Shown piece by piece: positions 52,454 to 60,537 of a stretch of DNA of 64,000 nucleotides. The stretch covers positions 1-64,000 of the forward strand of contig JAEXCS010000035.1 in NCBI GenBank assembly GCA_023402075.1. Direction: 5' to 3'. Every line of letters starts with the position of its first letter. Position 1 is the stretch's first letter. The translations under genes and the position numbers were made by a program. The stretch is from Bacillota bacterium (GTDB lineage Bacteria > Bacillota > Clostridia > Oscillospirales > Oscillospiraceae). The notes below the pieces were generated by a model. It did not search any database and was not told where the DNA came from. It was given only the letters and a program-made list of their open reading frames with translations.

Positions 52454-52685
52454 AATAAGCCCTCTTTTCAATGAAAAATCAGCGCCCGCGCAATAGCGGG
52501 CCCTTTTGGGCGGCAGGAACCGCCCGCCCCGGCCGGCATAGGATAGCCTAAGCGGATGGGCGTCACGCGGCACCCCACGCGGTGTCCGGCCCCGACGCGG
52601 CGCCGCCGCTTTTTTGAATAGGGCCGGCAGGGAAACCTGCCGGCCCGCTGCTTTGCGTTTACCGGCTTCTCCCGCGAATTTTTTG
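52454..52685 (-). promoter_or_regulatory. Long structured 5' leader of rpe, unassigned
   Basis: About 230 nt of GC-rich RNA precede rpe. Hairpins seen on the minus strand include GGGCCGGCAGG with its complement, GGGCGG/CCGCCC, and a last one (CCCGC tattgc GCGGG) followed 5 nt later by TTTTT just before the ribosome site, which looks like an attenuator. I do not match it to a known riboswitch. Confidence 0.4.
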
Positions 52686-52691
52686 TAGTTT

Positions 52692-52720
52692 AGTATACCA
52701 AATCTTTCGCAAAAATGCAA
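52692..52720 (-). promoter_or_regulatory. Promoter of rpe-recR-era
   Basis: On the minus strand TTGCAT (52715-52720), 17 bp, TATACT (52692-52697). Confidence 0.8.
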
Positions 52721-52744
52721 GTCGCGCCACGTGTTTTGCGGGAA

Positions 52745-52774
52745 CGCAAGAGAGCCGCCTGCCAAGCAGGCGGC
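52745..52774 (-). terminator. Terminator after the ferritin-like gene
   Basis: A 9-bp stem GCCGCCTGC (52754-52762) with GCAGGCGGC (52766-52774) followed on the minus strand by TCTCTT. Confidence 0.75.
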
Positions 52775-52807
52775 CCTTTGTATAAATACTTCCGAAGCCT
52801 TGCTTTT

Positions 52808-53458
52808 TTACTGCTGCTGACGCATGGCCCGCTCCAGCAGCACCATCAGTTGGTCCGCATGACGGTATCCATCCGCACTCAGCTCAAATAAAAGCTTTGA
52901 AAGGCAGGGGTCTGTGGTGCTCTCCGCCGCCCGCTCATACTGCTGGGCGCGGCAGACCTCGTCCTGATACCGCGCACGCAGGGCGGGGCAAAGCTGGCCC
53001 ACGTAAATACGCTCATAGGCCGAAACAGGCTGATAGCACTGGCAGGTAATCAAATAGTGCACCGCCATCAGACGGCGCGCGTGGGCGTCCGCATTTTCGG
53101 CCATGTCCCGCAGCGTCTGCCGCGCCCAGCCGGGCGCCTGCCGGGAAAACGCCAGATAATAGCGCTTGGCGGCCAGCTCCTCTTCAATAAAGCCCTGCAA
53201 CACCCGCAGCATTTCCATGGCCGACGTGCCCATGCAGCACGGGTTTGCCTCAATACAGGAGAGTCCGTCCGTCGCAGAGGCGACCTTAGCCTGCGTCGCA
53301 CAGACAGTTTCCTCCTCAGAAACGGCGGCGCTGACGGCGGGAGTTTTTGCCGTGGCGCACTCCGGCGCGACGCCGGGATAGGGGTCCAGGGTGGGAGAAA
53401 CCCGCTGCCAGACCTTGTCGTATTGCCGGTAGTCGTATGTATCGGCCTGCTGTTGCAT
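52808..53458 (-). CDS. Ferritin-like domain protein, Cys-containing, function unknown
   Basis: A 216-aa protein. The C-terminal ~135 residues form a ferritin-like four-helix pattern: GFIEEELAAKRYYLAFSRQA, MAENADAHARRLMAVHYLI, YQDEVCRAQQYERAAES and ELSADGYRHADQLMVLLERA. The E, E..H and D..H positions resemble di-iron ligands, but the set is not clearly complete. The N-terminal ~80 residues include YDKVWQRVSPTLDPYPG and several Cys (SCIEANPCC). A start at 53458 with GGAGCG upstream is preferred over a longer basic extension. It is a single-gene unit between rpe and sufC (divergent). Confidence 0.65.
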   Translation of the reverse strand: MQQQADTYDYRQYDKVWQRVSPTLDPYPGVAPECATAKTPAVSAAVSEEETVCATQAKVASATDGLSCIEANPCCMGTSAMEMLRVLQGFIEEELAAKRYYLAFSRQAPGWARQTLRDMAENADAHARRLMAVHYLITCQCYQPVSAYERIYVGQLCPALRARYQDEVCRAQQYERAAESTTDPCLSKLLFELSADGYRHADQLMVLLERAMRQQQ

Positions 53459-53663
53459 AAAAAACGCTCCATTCCGCCGCTCCGCGCCGGCAAGTATTAA
53501 AAAACGCGCCGCGTCCCCGCCGCGCGAAGCAGTTTTCCGGCGGAGTCCAGTTCTCTTCTTCATGGTATGCGCCAGCCATGTCCCGTGTGCCAGCAAAAGC
53601 GCGGCGGCGGCAGATAAATCCGCCGCTCTCTGGACAGACTACCCATAATCACAGCACCGAGCA
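53459..53663. other. Intergenic region between the ferritin-like gene and sufC
   Basis: Apart from an inverted repeat GCGGCGG/CCGCCGC near 53610-53630, I see no gene or known RNA here. The promoter of the ferritin-like gene is not evident. Confidence 0.4.
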
Positions 53664-53692
53664 TTGCTTTTCAAGAAAAAAAATGGTAGAAT
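53664..53692 (+). promoter_or_regulatory. Promoter of sufC-sufB
   Basis: TTGCTT (53664-53669), 17 bp, TAGAAT (53687-53692), about 42 bp upstream of the sufC start. Confidence 0.8.
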
Positions 53693-53734
53693 AATCGGGT
53701 ATTTTGGGAAAAACGCGCAAGGAGGAATCGCGCT

Positions 53735-54475
53735 GTGCTGGAACTGCAACATATTCATTACGCCGTTCAGGAGCCGGATGGCAAGCTGGAGATTTTAAAG
53801 GACATCTCCCTGACCATCGACGACCATCGTCTGGTGGTTTTTACCGGACCCAACGGCGGTGGAAAAACCACTTTGGCAAAAATTGTCATGGGTCTTGTCA
53901 AGCCCACGTCCGGCAAAATCCTTTGGAACGGGGAGGATGTGACGGACCTTGGCATTACGGAGCGGGCAAAGCGAGGCATCAGCTACGGATTTCAGCAGCC
54001 CCCCCGCTTTAAGGGTCTGACCGTCCGCGACCTTTTGTCCATCGCGGCGGGAGACGAGCCGCTTTCCAAGGACCTGTGCTGCCAGTATCTCACCCGGGTG
54101 GGCCTGTGCGCCAACGACTATCTGGATCGGGAGGTGGACGCGTCCCTTTCCGGCGGTGAAGTAAAGCGCATTGAGATTGCCTCCCTTCTGGCCCGGGGCG
54201 CGGCGCTGATGATTTTTGACGAGCCGGAGGCGGGCATCGATCTTTGGAGCTTTGCCCGGCTGACAGAGACTTTCGAGCAGATTCATCAGTCCGGCAGCGC
54301 CACCATGATTGTCATTTCCCATCAGGAGCGGATCATTTCCCTGGCGGACGAAGTGGTCGTCATTGGAGACGGCGTGGTCAGCCTGCGTGGCTCCGCCGAC
54401 GAAATTTTGCCGGAAATTCTGGCTGACACCACGGGCTTCTGCCCGGTTTTGACGAAGGGGGGCGCAGCGAAATGA
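53735..54475 (+). CDS. sufC: Fe-S cluster assembly ATPase SufC-like
   Basis: A 246-aa soluble ABC ATPase. The Walker A is GPNGGGKTTLAKIVMG, the Q-loop is GFQQPPRFKG, the signature is LSGGEVKRIEIASLL and the Walker B is ALMIFDEPEAGID. These are SufC-type (EVKR, EAGID). It drives SufB during cluster assembly in the cytoplasm. GTG 53735 follows AAGGAGG. The next gene overlaps its stop (ATGA). No sufD, sufS or sufU is in the vicinity. Confidence 0.93.
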   Translation: MLELQHIHYAVQEPDGKLEILKDISLTIDDHRLVVFTGPNGGGKTTLAKIVMGLVKPTSGKILWNGEDVTDLGITERAKRGISYGFQQPPRFKGLTVRDLLSIAAGDEPLSKDLCCQYLTRVGLCANDYLDREVDASLSGGEVKRIEIASLLARGAALMIFDEPEAGIDLWSFARLTETFEQIHQSGSATMIVISHQERIISLADEVVVIGDGVVSLRGSADEILPEILADTTGFCPVLTKGGAAK

Positions 54476-55395
54476 TGGACACGGAAGTGGACCGCGCCCT
54501 GCTTGAAAAAATCGCGGACCTGATCGGAAAGCCGGTGGGCGCCTTCAACATCCGCAAGGACACGGGGTGCGACGGACGGCAAAGCTCGGAAAACATCGAG
54601 ATTACCGGGAAAGAAGACAAGCCCGGCATCGACATCCGCATTAAGCCCGGCACCGAGGGGGAAACCTGCTACATCCCGGTTATCATTACCAAGCCGGGCA
54701 TTGAAGAGCTTGTCTATAACGATTTTTATGTCGGTGAAAACAGCAATGTCAACATCGTGGCCGGCTGCGGCATCCACAACTGCGGAGACGCTTCCAGCCG
54801 CCACGACGGCGTACACACCTTTTACGTGGGGAAAAACGCCCACGTCCATTACACAGAAAAGCACTATGGCGAGGGAGACGGCAAGGGCGGGAAAATCATG
54901 AATCCCCAGACCATTGTATATCTGGAGGAGGGAGCCTCTATCCAGATGGACACCACCCAGATTCGGGGGATCGACTCCACCAACCGCAACACCAAAATTG
55001 TCTGTGGGAAAAACGCGGAGGCCGTGGTGACGGAGCGCCTGCTTACCCACGGAACGCAAACGGCCAACAGCGACATGGAGATTGTGCTGGACGGTGAAGA
55101 CTCCAAGGGTCGGGTGATTTCCCGGTCCGTGGCACAGGATACCTCCGTGCAGACCTTCCGTCCGCTGATGACAGGAAACGCCAGAAGCTTTGGCCACGTA
55201 CAATGCGATTCCATTATTATGGGAGACGCAAAAATCCGTTCCATTCCGGAAATTGCCTCCAACTGCATGGACGCACAGCTCATTCACGAGGCTGCCATCG
55301 GCAAAATTGCGGGCGATCAGCTTTTGAAACTGCAAACCCTTGGCCTGACTGAGGAAGAGGCGGAGGATCGCATTTTGAGGGGATTTTTAGCGTGA
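54472..55395 (+). CDS. sufB: Fe-S cluster scaffold SufB-like, minimal (SmsB/SufBD) type
   Basis: A 307-aa beta-helix protein of the SufB/SufD family, much shorter than classical SufB (~470 aa). The conserved core ends in HVQCDSIIMGDAKIRSIPEI with C245, and IHEAAIGKI with H272 and E273; these match the cluster-building Cys and His-Glu of SufB. Its N-terminus is a short helix followed directly by the beta-helix. With sufC it forms the two-gene SMS-type system thought to be ancestral. A second ATG follows at 54475. It overlaps sufC by 4 bp. Confidence 0.9.
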   Translation: MMDTEVDRALLEKIADLIGKPVGAFNIRKDTGCDGRQSSENIEITGKEDKPGIDIRIKPGTEGETCYIPVIITKPGIEELVYNDFYVGENSNVNIVAGCGIHNCGDASSRHDGVHTFYVGKNAHVHYTEKHYGEGDGKGGKIMNPQTIVYLEEGASIQMDTTQIRGIDSTNRNTKIVCGKNAEAVVTERLLTHGTQTANSDMEIVLDGEDSKGRVISRSVAQDTSVQTFRPLMTGNARSFGHVQCDSIIMGDAKIRSIPEIASNCMDAQLIHEAAIGKIAGDQLLKLQTLGLTEEEAEDRILRGFLA

Positions 55396-55653
55396 CTTTT
55401 TGGTGATGAACTCACATTTATCACGTCACTTTTTGTAGAAATACCACGAAATATCGCATGTCAACCCGCACAGCGACAGATATGACAAACGCCGATACCC
55501 TCAGATGAGCGGTATCGGCGTTTGCGGCTTTATGGAAAAGAGGACATACGGCGGCATCAAATAACAAAGCCGAACCGCGACTGATTGTCCCGGCCCGGCT
55601 TTTGTTTTGGGGCTTCACGGCTTTCTTGCCGTAAAGCCCCTTTGCTGATTTTC
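55396..55653. other. Intergenic region with inverted repeats after sufB
   Basis: No gene is seen. CAAACGCCGATACC (55486-55499) pairs with 55511-55524, and GGGGCTTCACGGC (55609-55621) pairs with 55628-55640, followed by TTTGCTGATTTT. The second hairpin is a plausible terminator for sufC-sufB and may also affect the converging GNAT gene. Near-repeats CGTGACTTTTTG and CGTCACTTTTTG occur at 55392-55440. Confidence 0.5.
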
Positions 55654-56136
55654 TCAAAATTCCAGGGTCATGTCGTACCACACCGCACCACCGTGGACGG
55701 ACCTGGACACGCCCCTGTTCCTATAGCCAAGGCTTTCATACCATGGAAGCAGCGCGGCCTTGCAGGTAAGGATACAGCCCCGCCGTCCGGCAAGTCGAGC
55801 ATCCTGCTCCGCCGCCCGCAGCAAGTGGGCGGCAAGACCCTGGCGGCGATAATGCGGCAGGGTGTTCACGCCAAAAATGGCCTGCCACGCTCCATTTTCC
55901 CGATGAAGAGACGCGTCAGAGAACATCTCGTCCCGGATCGTTTCCTCGTCCGTTGCCATACCGTTGACAAAGGAGACAATTTCCCCGTCCTCCTCCAAAA
56001 CCCAAAAATGCCGGGGATAGACCCCAAGCCGGGCGGCGAAGTCCTCCTCTGTGGCCGCCTCCGCCACCGGGAAGCATGCGGATTCCACCGCTGCCAGCGC
56101 CTTCAAATCCGTCATTTGAGCGGTGCGAATGTTCAT
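55654..56136 (-). CDS. GNAT-family N-acetyltransferase
   Basis: A 160-aa acetyltransferase. The GNAT motif A is GVNTLPHYRRQGLAAHLLRA and a C-terminal motif is KAALLPWYESLGYRNRG. The N-terminal AVESACFPVAEAATEEDF resembles arylalkylamine N-acetyltransferase-like proteins; the acceptor is unknown. The start at 56136 follows GGGAGA and an extended frame overlapping the uvrA end is less likely. It is the last gene of the radC-uvrB-uvrA unit. Confidence 0.88.
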   Translation of the reverse strand: MNIRTAQMTDLKALAAVESACFPVAEAATEEDFAARLGVYPRHFWVLEEDGEIVSFVNGMATDEETIRDEMFSDASLHRENGAWQAIFGVNTLPHYRRQGLAAHLLRAAEQDARLAGRRGCILTCKAALLPWYESLGYRNRGVSRSVHGGAVWYDMTLEF

Positions 56137-56162
56137 GCGTATGTCTCCCATCCAATTTCCTA

Positions 56163-58988
56163 TCAAAGGAGCATTTTTTTCAAATACCGCCCGGTATAGC
56201 TCTCCGGGCAGGCGGCAACCTCTTCAGGTGTGCCGGTGCAAACCAGACATCCGCCGCCGTCGCCCCCCTCGGGGCCAAGATCAATCAGGTAGTCTGCGCA
56301 CTTGATGACGTCCAGATTGTGCTCGATGACCAGCACGGTGTTGCCGCCCTCCACCAGCTTTTGAAGAACCTCCAGCAGCCGCCGGACATCCTCGCTGTGA
56401 AGGCCGGTGGTCGGCTCGTCCAGAATATAAATGGTGCGGCCCGTGGCCACCTTGCTCAGCTCTGTGGCCAGCTTTACGCGCTGTGCCTCGCCGCCTGAAA
56501 GCTCCGTAGAGGACTGGCCCAGCTTTACATAGCCAAGGCCCACGTCGCACAGCGTTTGCAGCTTCTTGCTGATTTTGGGCAGGGCGGAGAAAAACTCCGC
56601 GGCTTCCTCCACCGTCATGTCCAGCACTTGGGCGATGTTTTTGCCCTTATAGCGGACCTCCAGCGTCTCCCGGTTATACCGCGCGCCCTTGCACACCTCA
56701 CAGGGAACGAAGATGTCCGGCAGGAAGTGCATCTCGATTTTCAGCAGTCCGTCGCCAGAGCAGGCCTCGCACCGTCCGCCCCGGACGTTGAAGCTGAACC
56801 GGCCCGGGCCGTAGCCCCGGCTTCTGGCTTCCTGCGTGGCGGCAAACATGTCCCGGATATCATTAAACAGCCCGGTATAGGTGGCCGGGTTGCTGCGGGG
56901 GGTGCGCCCGATGGGGCTTTGATCAATATCCACCACCTTATCAAGGTGCTCCAGCCCCTCAATCCGCGTGCACTTTCCGGGCCGGGTTTTCATGCGCATC
57001 AGCTCTGCACCCAGCTTTTTGAAAATAATTTCATTGACAAGAGACGACTTTCCCGACCCGGACACGCCGGTAACGCAGGTAAACGTCCCCAGTGGAATGT
57101 CCACATTCACGTCCTTCAGGTTGTTTTCCGCCGCGCCCACAACCTTTAAAACGCTGCCGCTGCCCGTCCGCCGAACGGTGGGGACGGCAATTTTCCGCCG
57201 CCCGGAGAGGTATTGCCCCGTCACGGAGTTGGGGTTTTCCATGACCTCCTCCGGCGTTCCGGCGGCGATAATCTCGCCGCCATGGACGCCCGCACCGGGG
57301 CCAACGTCAATCAGATAGTCCGCCGCGCGCATGGTGTCCTCGTCGTGCTCCACCACCAGAAGGGTATTCCCCAAATCCCGCAGGCGCTTGAGAGTAGCCA
57401 GAAGCTTATCATTGTCCCGCTGGTGCAACCCAATGGACGGCTCGTCCAGAATATACAGCACCCCCATCAGGGAGGAACCAATCTGGGTGGCCAGCCGGAT
57501 ACGCTGACTTTCGCCGCCGGAAAGGGTCCCCGCCGCACGGGAAAGCGTCAGATACCCAAGGCCGACAGACTGCAAAAATCCAAGGCGGCTTTTGATTTCA
57601 CGAAGAATCCGGTCAGCAATCAGCATCTGCTGCTCCGTCAGCTCCAGTTTTTCCACCCAGTCCAACTCGTTCACCACGGACATTTTTGTGAAATCGTAAA
57701 TACTCACATCCCCCACGGTAACGGCCAGCGCTTCCTTGCGCAAACGCTTCCCTTCACAGGTGGGGCAGGGCTGCTGGGTCATGAATTCCTCCAGCTCCCG
57801 GCGCATGGAGTCACTCTGGGTTTCCTGATAGCGGCGCTCCAGATTGGTGCAGATGCCCTCAAAGGGCTGGTGCAGCACGCCCTTGCCCCGGGGCTGGTCA
57901 TAGTGCAGGTCCAGCTTTTCATTGCCGGTGCCGTAAAAAATGACGGCTTTGATATCCTCCGGCAAATCCTTAAAGGGAACGGACAGGGAGAAATGATACT
58001 TTTTGGACAGCGCGTCGAAATACATCCGGGAAATCCCGTCGCCCCGGATGTTGTTCCAGCCGGAAGCCTGAATGGCCCCGTCCAGAATGGACAGCTCTCC
58101 ATCCGGCACCACCAGCGCCGGGTCCACCTTCTGCTGGCTGCCAAGGCCCATACAGGCCGGGCACGCGCCAACGGGGTTGTTGAAGGAAAACAGCCGGGGG
58201 GCCAGCTCCTCAAGGGAAACGCCGCAGTCCTCGCAGGCGTAATTCTGGGAGAAGGTCAAGTCCCGCTCCTCCCGCACCAGATTGATGAGCACCACGCCCC
58301 CCGTCAGGGAGGAGGCGGTTTCCACCGAGTCTGTCAGCCGCTGGCGCACATCTTCCCGGATAATCAAACGGTCTACCACAATTTCGATGGTGTGCTTTTT
58401 GTTTTTCTCCAGCTTCAGCTCTTCGTCCAGTTCGTAAAGCGAGCCGTCCACCCGAACACGGACGTAGCCCGATTTCCGGGCGTCCTCAAAGGTCTTGGCA
58501 TACTCGCCCTTTTTTCCTCGCACCACCGGGGCCATCACCTGAATGCGGGTTCCCTCCGGCAGGGCCATCACCTGATCGATGATCTGGTCGATGGTCTGCT
58601 GGCAAATTTCCTTGCCGCACTTGGGGCAGTGGGGCGTACCTGCCCGCGCCCAGAGAAGGCGCAGATAGTCGTACACCTCCGTCACCGTACCCACGGTGGA
58701 CCGAGGGTTTTTTGAGGTGGTCTTCTGGTCGATGGAGATGGCGGGGCTAAGCCCGTCGATATAGTCCACGTCCGGCTTTTCCATCTGTCCCAGAAACATC
58801 CGGGCGTAGGAGGACAGGCTTTCCACATAGCGACGCTGCCCCTCGGCATAAATGGTGTCAAAGGCCAGAGAGGACTTTCCCGACCCGCTGAGTCCGGTGA
58901 GCACCACCAGCTTGTCCCGCGGAATGGTCACATCCACATTTTTGAGATTGTTGGCGCGGGCGCCCTTTACAACGATTTTGTCCTGCAT
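56163..58988 (-). CDS. uvrA: Excinuclease ABC subunit A
   Basis: A 941-aa damage-recognition ATPase of nucleotide excision repair, with two ABC cassettes. The first Walker A is GLSGSGKSSLAFDTIY and the second GVSGSGKSSLVNEII. Zinc modules are seen at ACEDCG ... CPACMGLG and CEACSGDG ... CEVCKGA. Signature motifs LSGGESQRIRLATQIG and LSGGEAQRVKLATEL are present. It is encoded on the same strand as uvrB but separated by two genes (ybaK and an EamA transporter). Confidence 0.98.
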   Translation of the reverse strand: MQDKIVVKGARANNLKNVDVTIPRDKLVVLTGLSGSGKSSLAFDTIYAEGQRRYVESLSSYARMFLGQMEKPDVDYIDGLSPAISIDQKTTSKNPRSTVGTVTEVYDYLRLLWARAGTPHCPKCGKEICQQTIDQIIDQVMALPEGTRIQVMAPVVRGKKGEYAKTFEDARKSGYVRVRVDGSLYELDEELKLEKNKKHTIEIVVDRLIIREDVRQRLTDSVETASSLTGGVVLINLVREERDLTFSQNYACEDCGVSLEELAPRLFSFNNPVGACPACMGLGSQQKVDPALVVPDGELSILDGAIQASGWNNIRGDGISRMYFDALSKKYHFSLSVPFKDLPEDIKAVIFYGTGNEKLDLHYDQPRGKGVLHQPFEGICTNLERRYQETQSDSMRRELEEFMTQQPCPTCEGKRLRKEALAVTVGDVSIYDFTKMSVVNELDWVEKLELTEQQMLIADRILREIKSRLGFLQSVGLGYLTLSRAAGTLSGGESQRIRLATQIGSSLMGVLYILDEPSIGLHQRDNDKLLATLKRLRDLGNTLLVVEHDEDTMRAADYLIDVGPGAGVHGGEIIAAGTPEEVMENPNSVTGQYLSGRRKIAVPTVRRTGSGSVLKVVGAAENNLKDVNVDIPLGTFTCVTGVSGSGKSSLVNEIIFKKLGAELMRMKTRPGKCTRIEGLEHLDKVVDIDQSPIGRTPRSNPATYTGLFNDIRDMFAATQEARSRGYGPGRFSFNVRGGRCEACSGDGLLKIEMHFLPDIFVPCEVCKGARYNRETLEVRYKGKNIAQVLDMTVEEAAEFFSALPKISKKLQTLCDVGLGYVKLGQSSTELSGGEAQRVKLATELSKVATGRTIYILDEPTTGLHSEDVRRLLEVLQKLVEGGNTVLVIEHNLDVIKCADYLIDLGPEGGDGGGCLVCTGTPEEVAACPESYTGRYLKKMLL

Positions 58989-59075
58989 ATTCTAAAAAAC
59001 TCCTTGCCGTCCCCCGAGGGGACGTTTCCCGCGGGGGACATTCCCCCCGACATCTCCCGGCGCAGTGCGCCGGGG

Positions 59076-59573
59076 TCACTCCACCACAATATCCGCCGTG
59101 TCCGCTCCCAGCAGCGCCAGCAGGTCCCGAATGGGAACCTCCACCTGCGCCCCAATTCTCCCGGCAGAGATATAAACCGCTTCAAATTCCGCCGCCGTTT
59201 GATGAAACACGGTGGGAAACCGCTTTTTCATCCCCACGGGGCTGCACCCGCCGCGGATATAGCCGGTGACGGCCAAAATAGACGACACCGGGAGGAGCTG
59301 CACTGACTTCTCCCCCACAGCCTTCGCGGCCTTTTTCAAATCAAGGCTGTCCGCCACCGGAACCTCGTATACATACGTTCCGCCGGACGCACCTTGGGCA
59401 ACCAGTGTCTTAAAGACCCGCTGGGGGTCCTGCCCCATCGCCTGGGCAACATGGAGTCCATACTCCCTATCTCCCTCGGGGCCGTCCGTATCCTCGTAAA
59501 AGTGGGCGGCGTAGGCAATCTTCTTTTGATCCAGCAACCGCATCACATTGGTTTTTTCATCTTTTTGCTTCAT
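59076..59573 (-). CDS. ybaK: Cys-tRNA(Pro)/aminoacyl-tRNA deacylase, YbaK type
   Basis: A 165-aa editing enzyme that removes cysteine wrongly loaded on tRNA-Pro. YbaK-family features are DREYGLHVAQAMG, VFKTLVAQG with the catalytic Lys, and VTGYIRGGCSPVGMKKRFP. Located between uvrA and an EamA gene; the EamA gene is 4 bp upstream, so it is co-transcribed. Confidence 0.93.
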   Translation of the reverse strand: MKQKDEKTNVMRLLDQKKIAYAAHFYEDTDGPEGDREYGLHVAQAMGQDPQRVFKTLVAQGASGGTYVYEVPVADSLDLKKAAKAVGEKSVQLLPVSSILAVTGYIRGGCSPVGMKKRFPTVFHQTAAEFEAVYISAGRIGAQVEVPIRDLLALLGADTADIVVE

Positions 59574-59577
59574 AGCT

Positions 59578-60510
59578 TCACCTCAAAATCACCACGCCCG
59601 CAAGGACGCACACGATTCCCAAAAGGGTCAGGCCGCTCATAGCCTCCTGAAACACCAGCACGCCCACAAGCGTTGCCACCACCGGCTCCAAACTTGCCAT
59701 GATGGACGCCTTGCCGGACTCCACCCGGGCAAGACCTGACGTATACAGCAAATACGGCGCCACTGTGGACACCGCCACCAACCCCAGCGCCCCCAGCCAC
59801 AGAGAGGGTGCGGCGCTCAGTGCCGCCAACTCCGCCGGTTTGATGAAAAACAGGGAACCCGCCCCTGCAAACACAAAGGTCCACACGGTGGTGGTGCGGG
59901 CATCGTATCCCGCCCGCAGGGCATATCGCCCGAAAATGCTGTACAGCGCGTAAAAAAAGCCTGCGCCAAGGCCCAGCAGAATTCCCGCCGGAGTGACCGT
60001 CAAATTCCCTGCAAAAACCCCACACACAAAGGCGCAGCCCAGCAGCGTCAAAATCAGCGCCAGCAGCTTTTTCTTTGTCACCGGCTCCTTCCAGAGAATC
60101 GCGGACAAAATCACCACGATAGACGGGGCCGTATACAGTAGGATGGAGGCCACCGCCAGTGACGTAATTTTCTGACAGGAAAAGTAGCACACGGTGAACA
60201 GCAGCACGCTGACCACGCCGGTGCCGAAAAAGTATTTCAGATGCTCCCGCTTCACGTGGAACACGCTGCGGTCCCGAATGGCAAAAATCGCAGACAGCAG
60301 GGCAAGCCCGCCGGTATTTCTCACCAGCACGATGGACCACGGGGAAAGCCCCCCGCTCATCAGGCCGCGGTTCCACAGGCCGATCATACCCCATAACGCC
60401 GCGCCCGCCAGAATGCAGGCGTAGGCCCGCCAGTCGGCGGGGGCTTTTTGCTGGGGCGCGGGCGCTGGTTCTTTCTCCTGCGTTTCTATGATTTCTCTGT
60501 TTTCCTCCAT
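59578..60510 (-). CDS. EamA/DMT-family transporter
   Basis: A 310-aa transporter with ten helices in two EamA repeats. The first repeat starts RAYACILAGAALWGMIGLWNRG, and a late one is GKASIMASLEPVVATLVGVLVF. A hydrophilic N-terminus rich in E, P and Q (25 residues) precedes it. The substrate is unknown. It is inside the uvrB-uvrA transcript (27 bp from uvrB, 4 bp from ybaK), so its function is probably not related to its co-transcription. Confidence 0.9.
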   Translation of the reverse strand: MEENREIIETQEKEPAPAPQQKAPADWRAYACILAGAALWGMIGLWNRGLMSGGLSPWSIVLVRNTGGLALLSAIFAIRDRSVFHVKREHLKYFFGTGVVSVLLFTVCYFSCQKITSLAVASILLYTAPSIVVILSAILWKEPVTKKKLLALILTLLGCAFVCGVFAGNLTVTPAGILLGLGAGFFYALYSIFGRYALRAGYDARTTTVWTFVFAGAGSLFFIKPAELAALSAAPSLWLGALGLVAVSTVAPYLLYTSGLARVESGKASIMASLEPVVATLVGVLVFQEAMSGLTLLGIVCVLAGVVILR

Positions 60511-60537
60511 CGGCTCTCCTTTTGGCTGTGCGCCTGA

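Noticed and set aside
52600..52685. ACGCAAAGC in the rpe leader resembling the 3' part of a GEMM (cyclic di-GMP) riboswitch
   Set aside because: The upstream GEMM core (CACGCACAGGGCAAACC type) and the GNRA-tetraloop helix are missing, so the match is probably accidental.
52454..52765. N-terminal extension of rpe into its leader
   Set aside because: The extension is Arg/Gly/Pro-rich, unlike any Rpe, and a clear ribosome site precedes ATG 52453.
57213..58715. 500-aa open frame on the plus strand opposite uvrA
   Set aside because: Antisense shadow of uvrA with no independent support.
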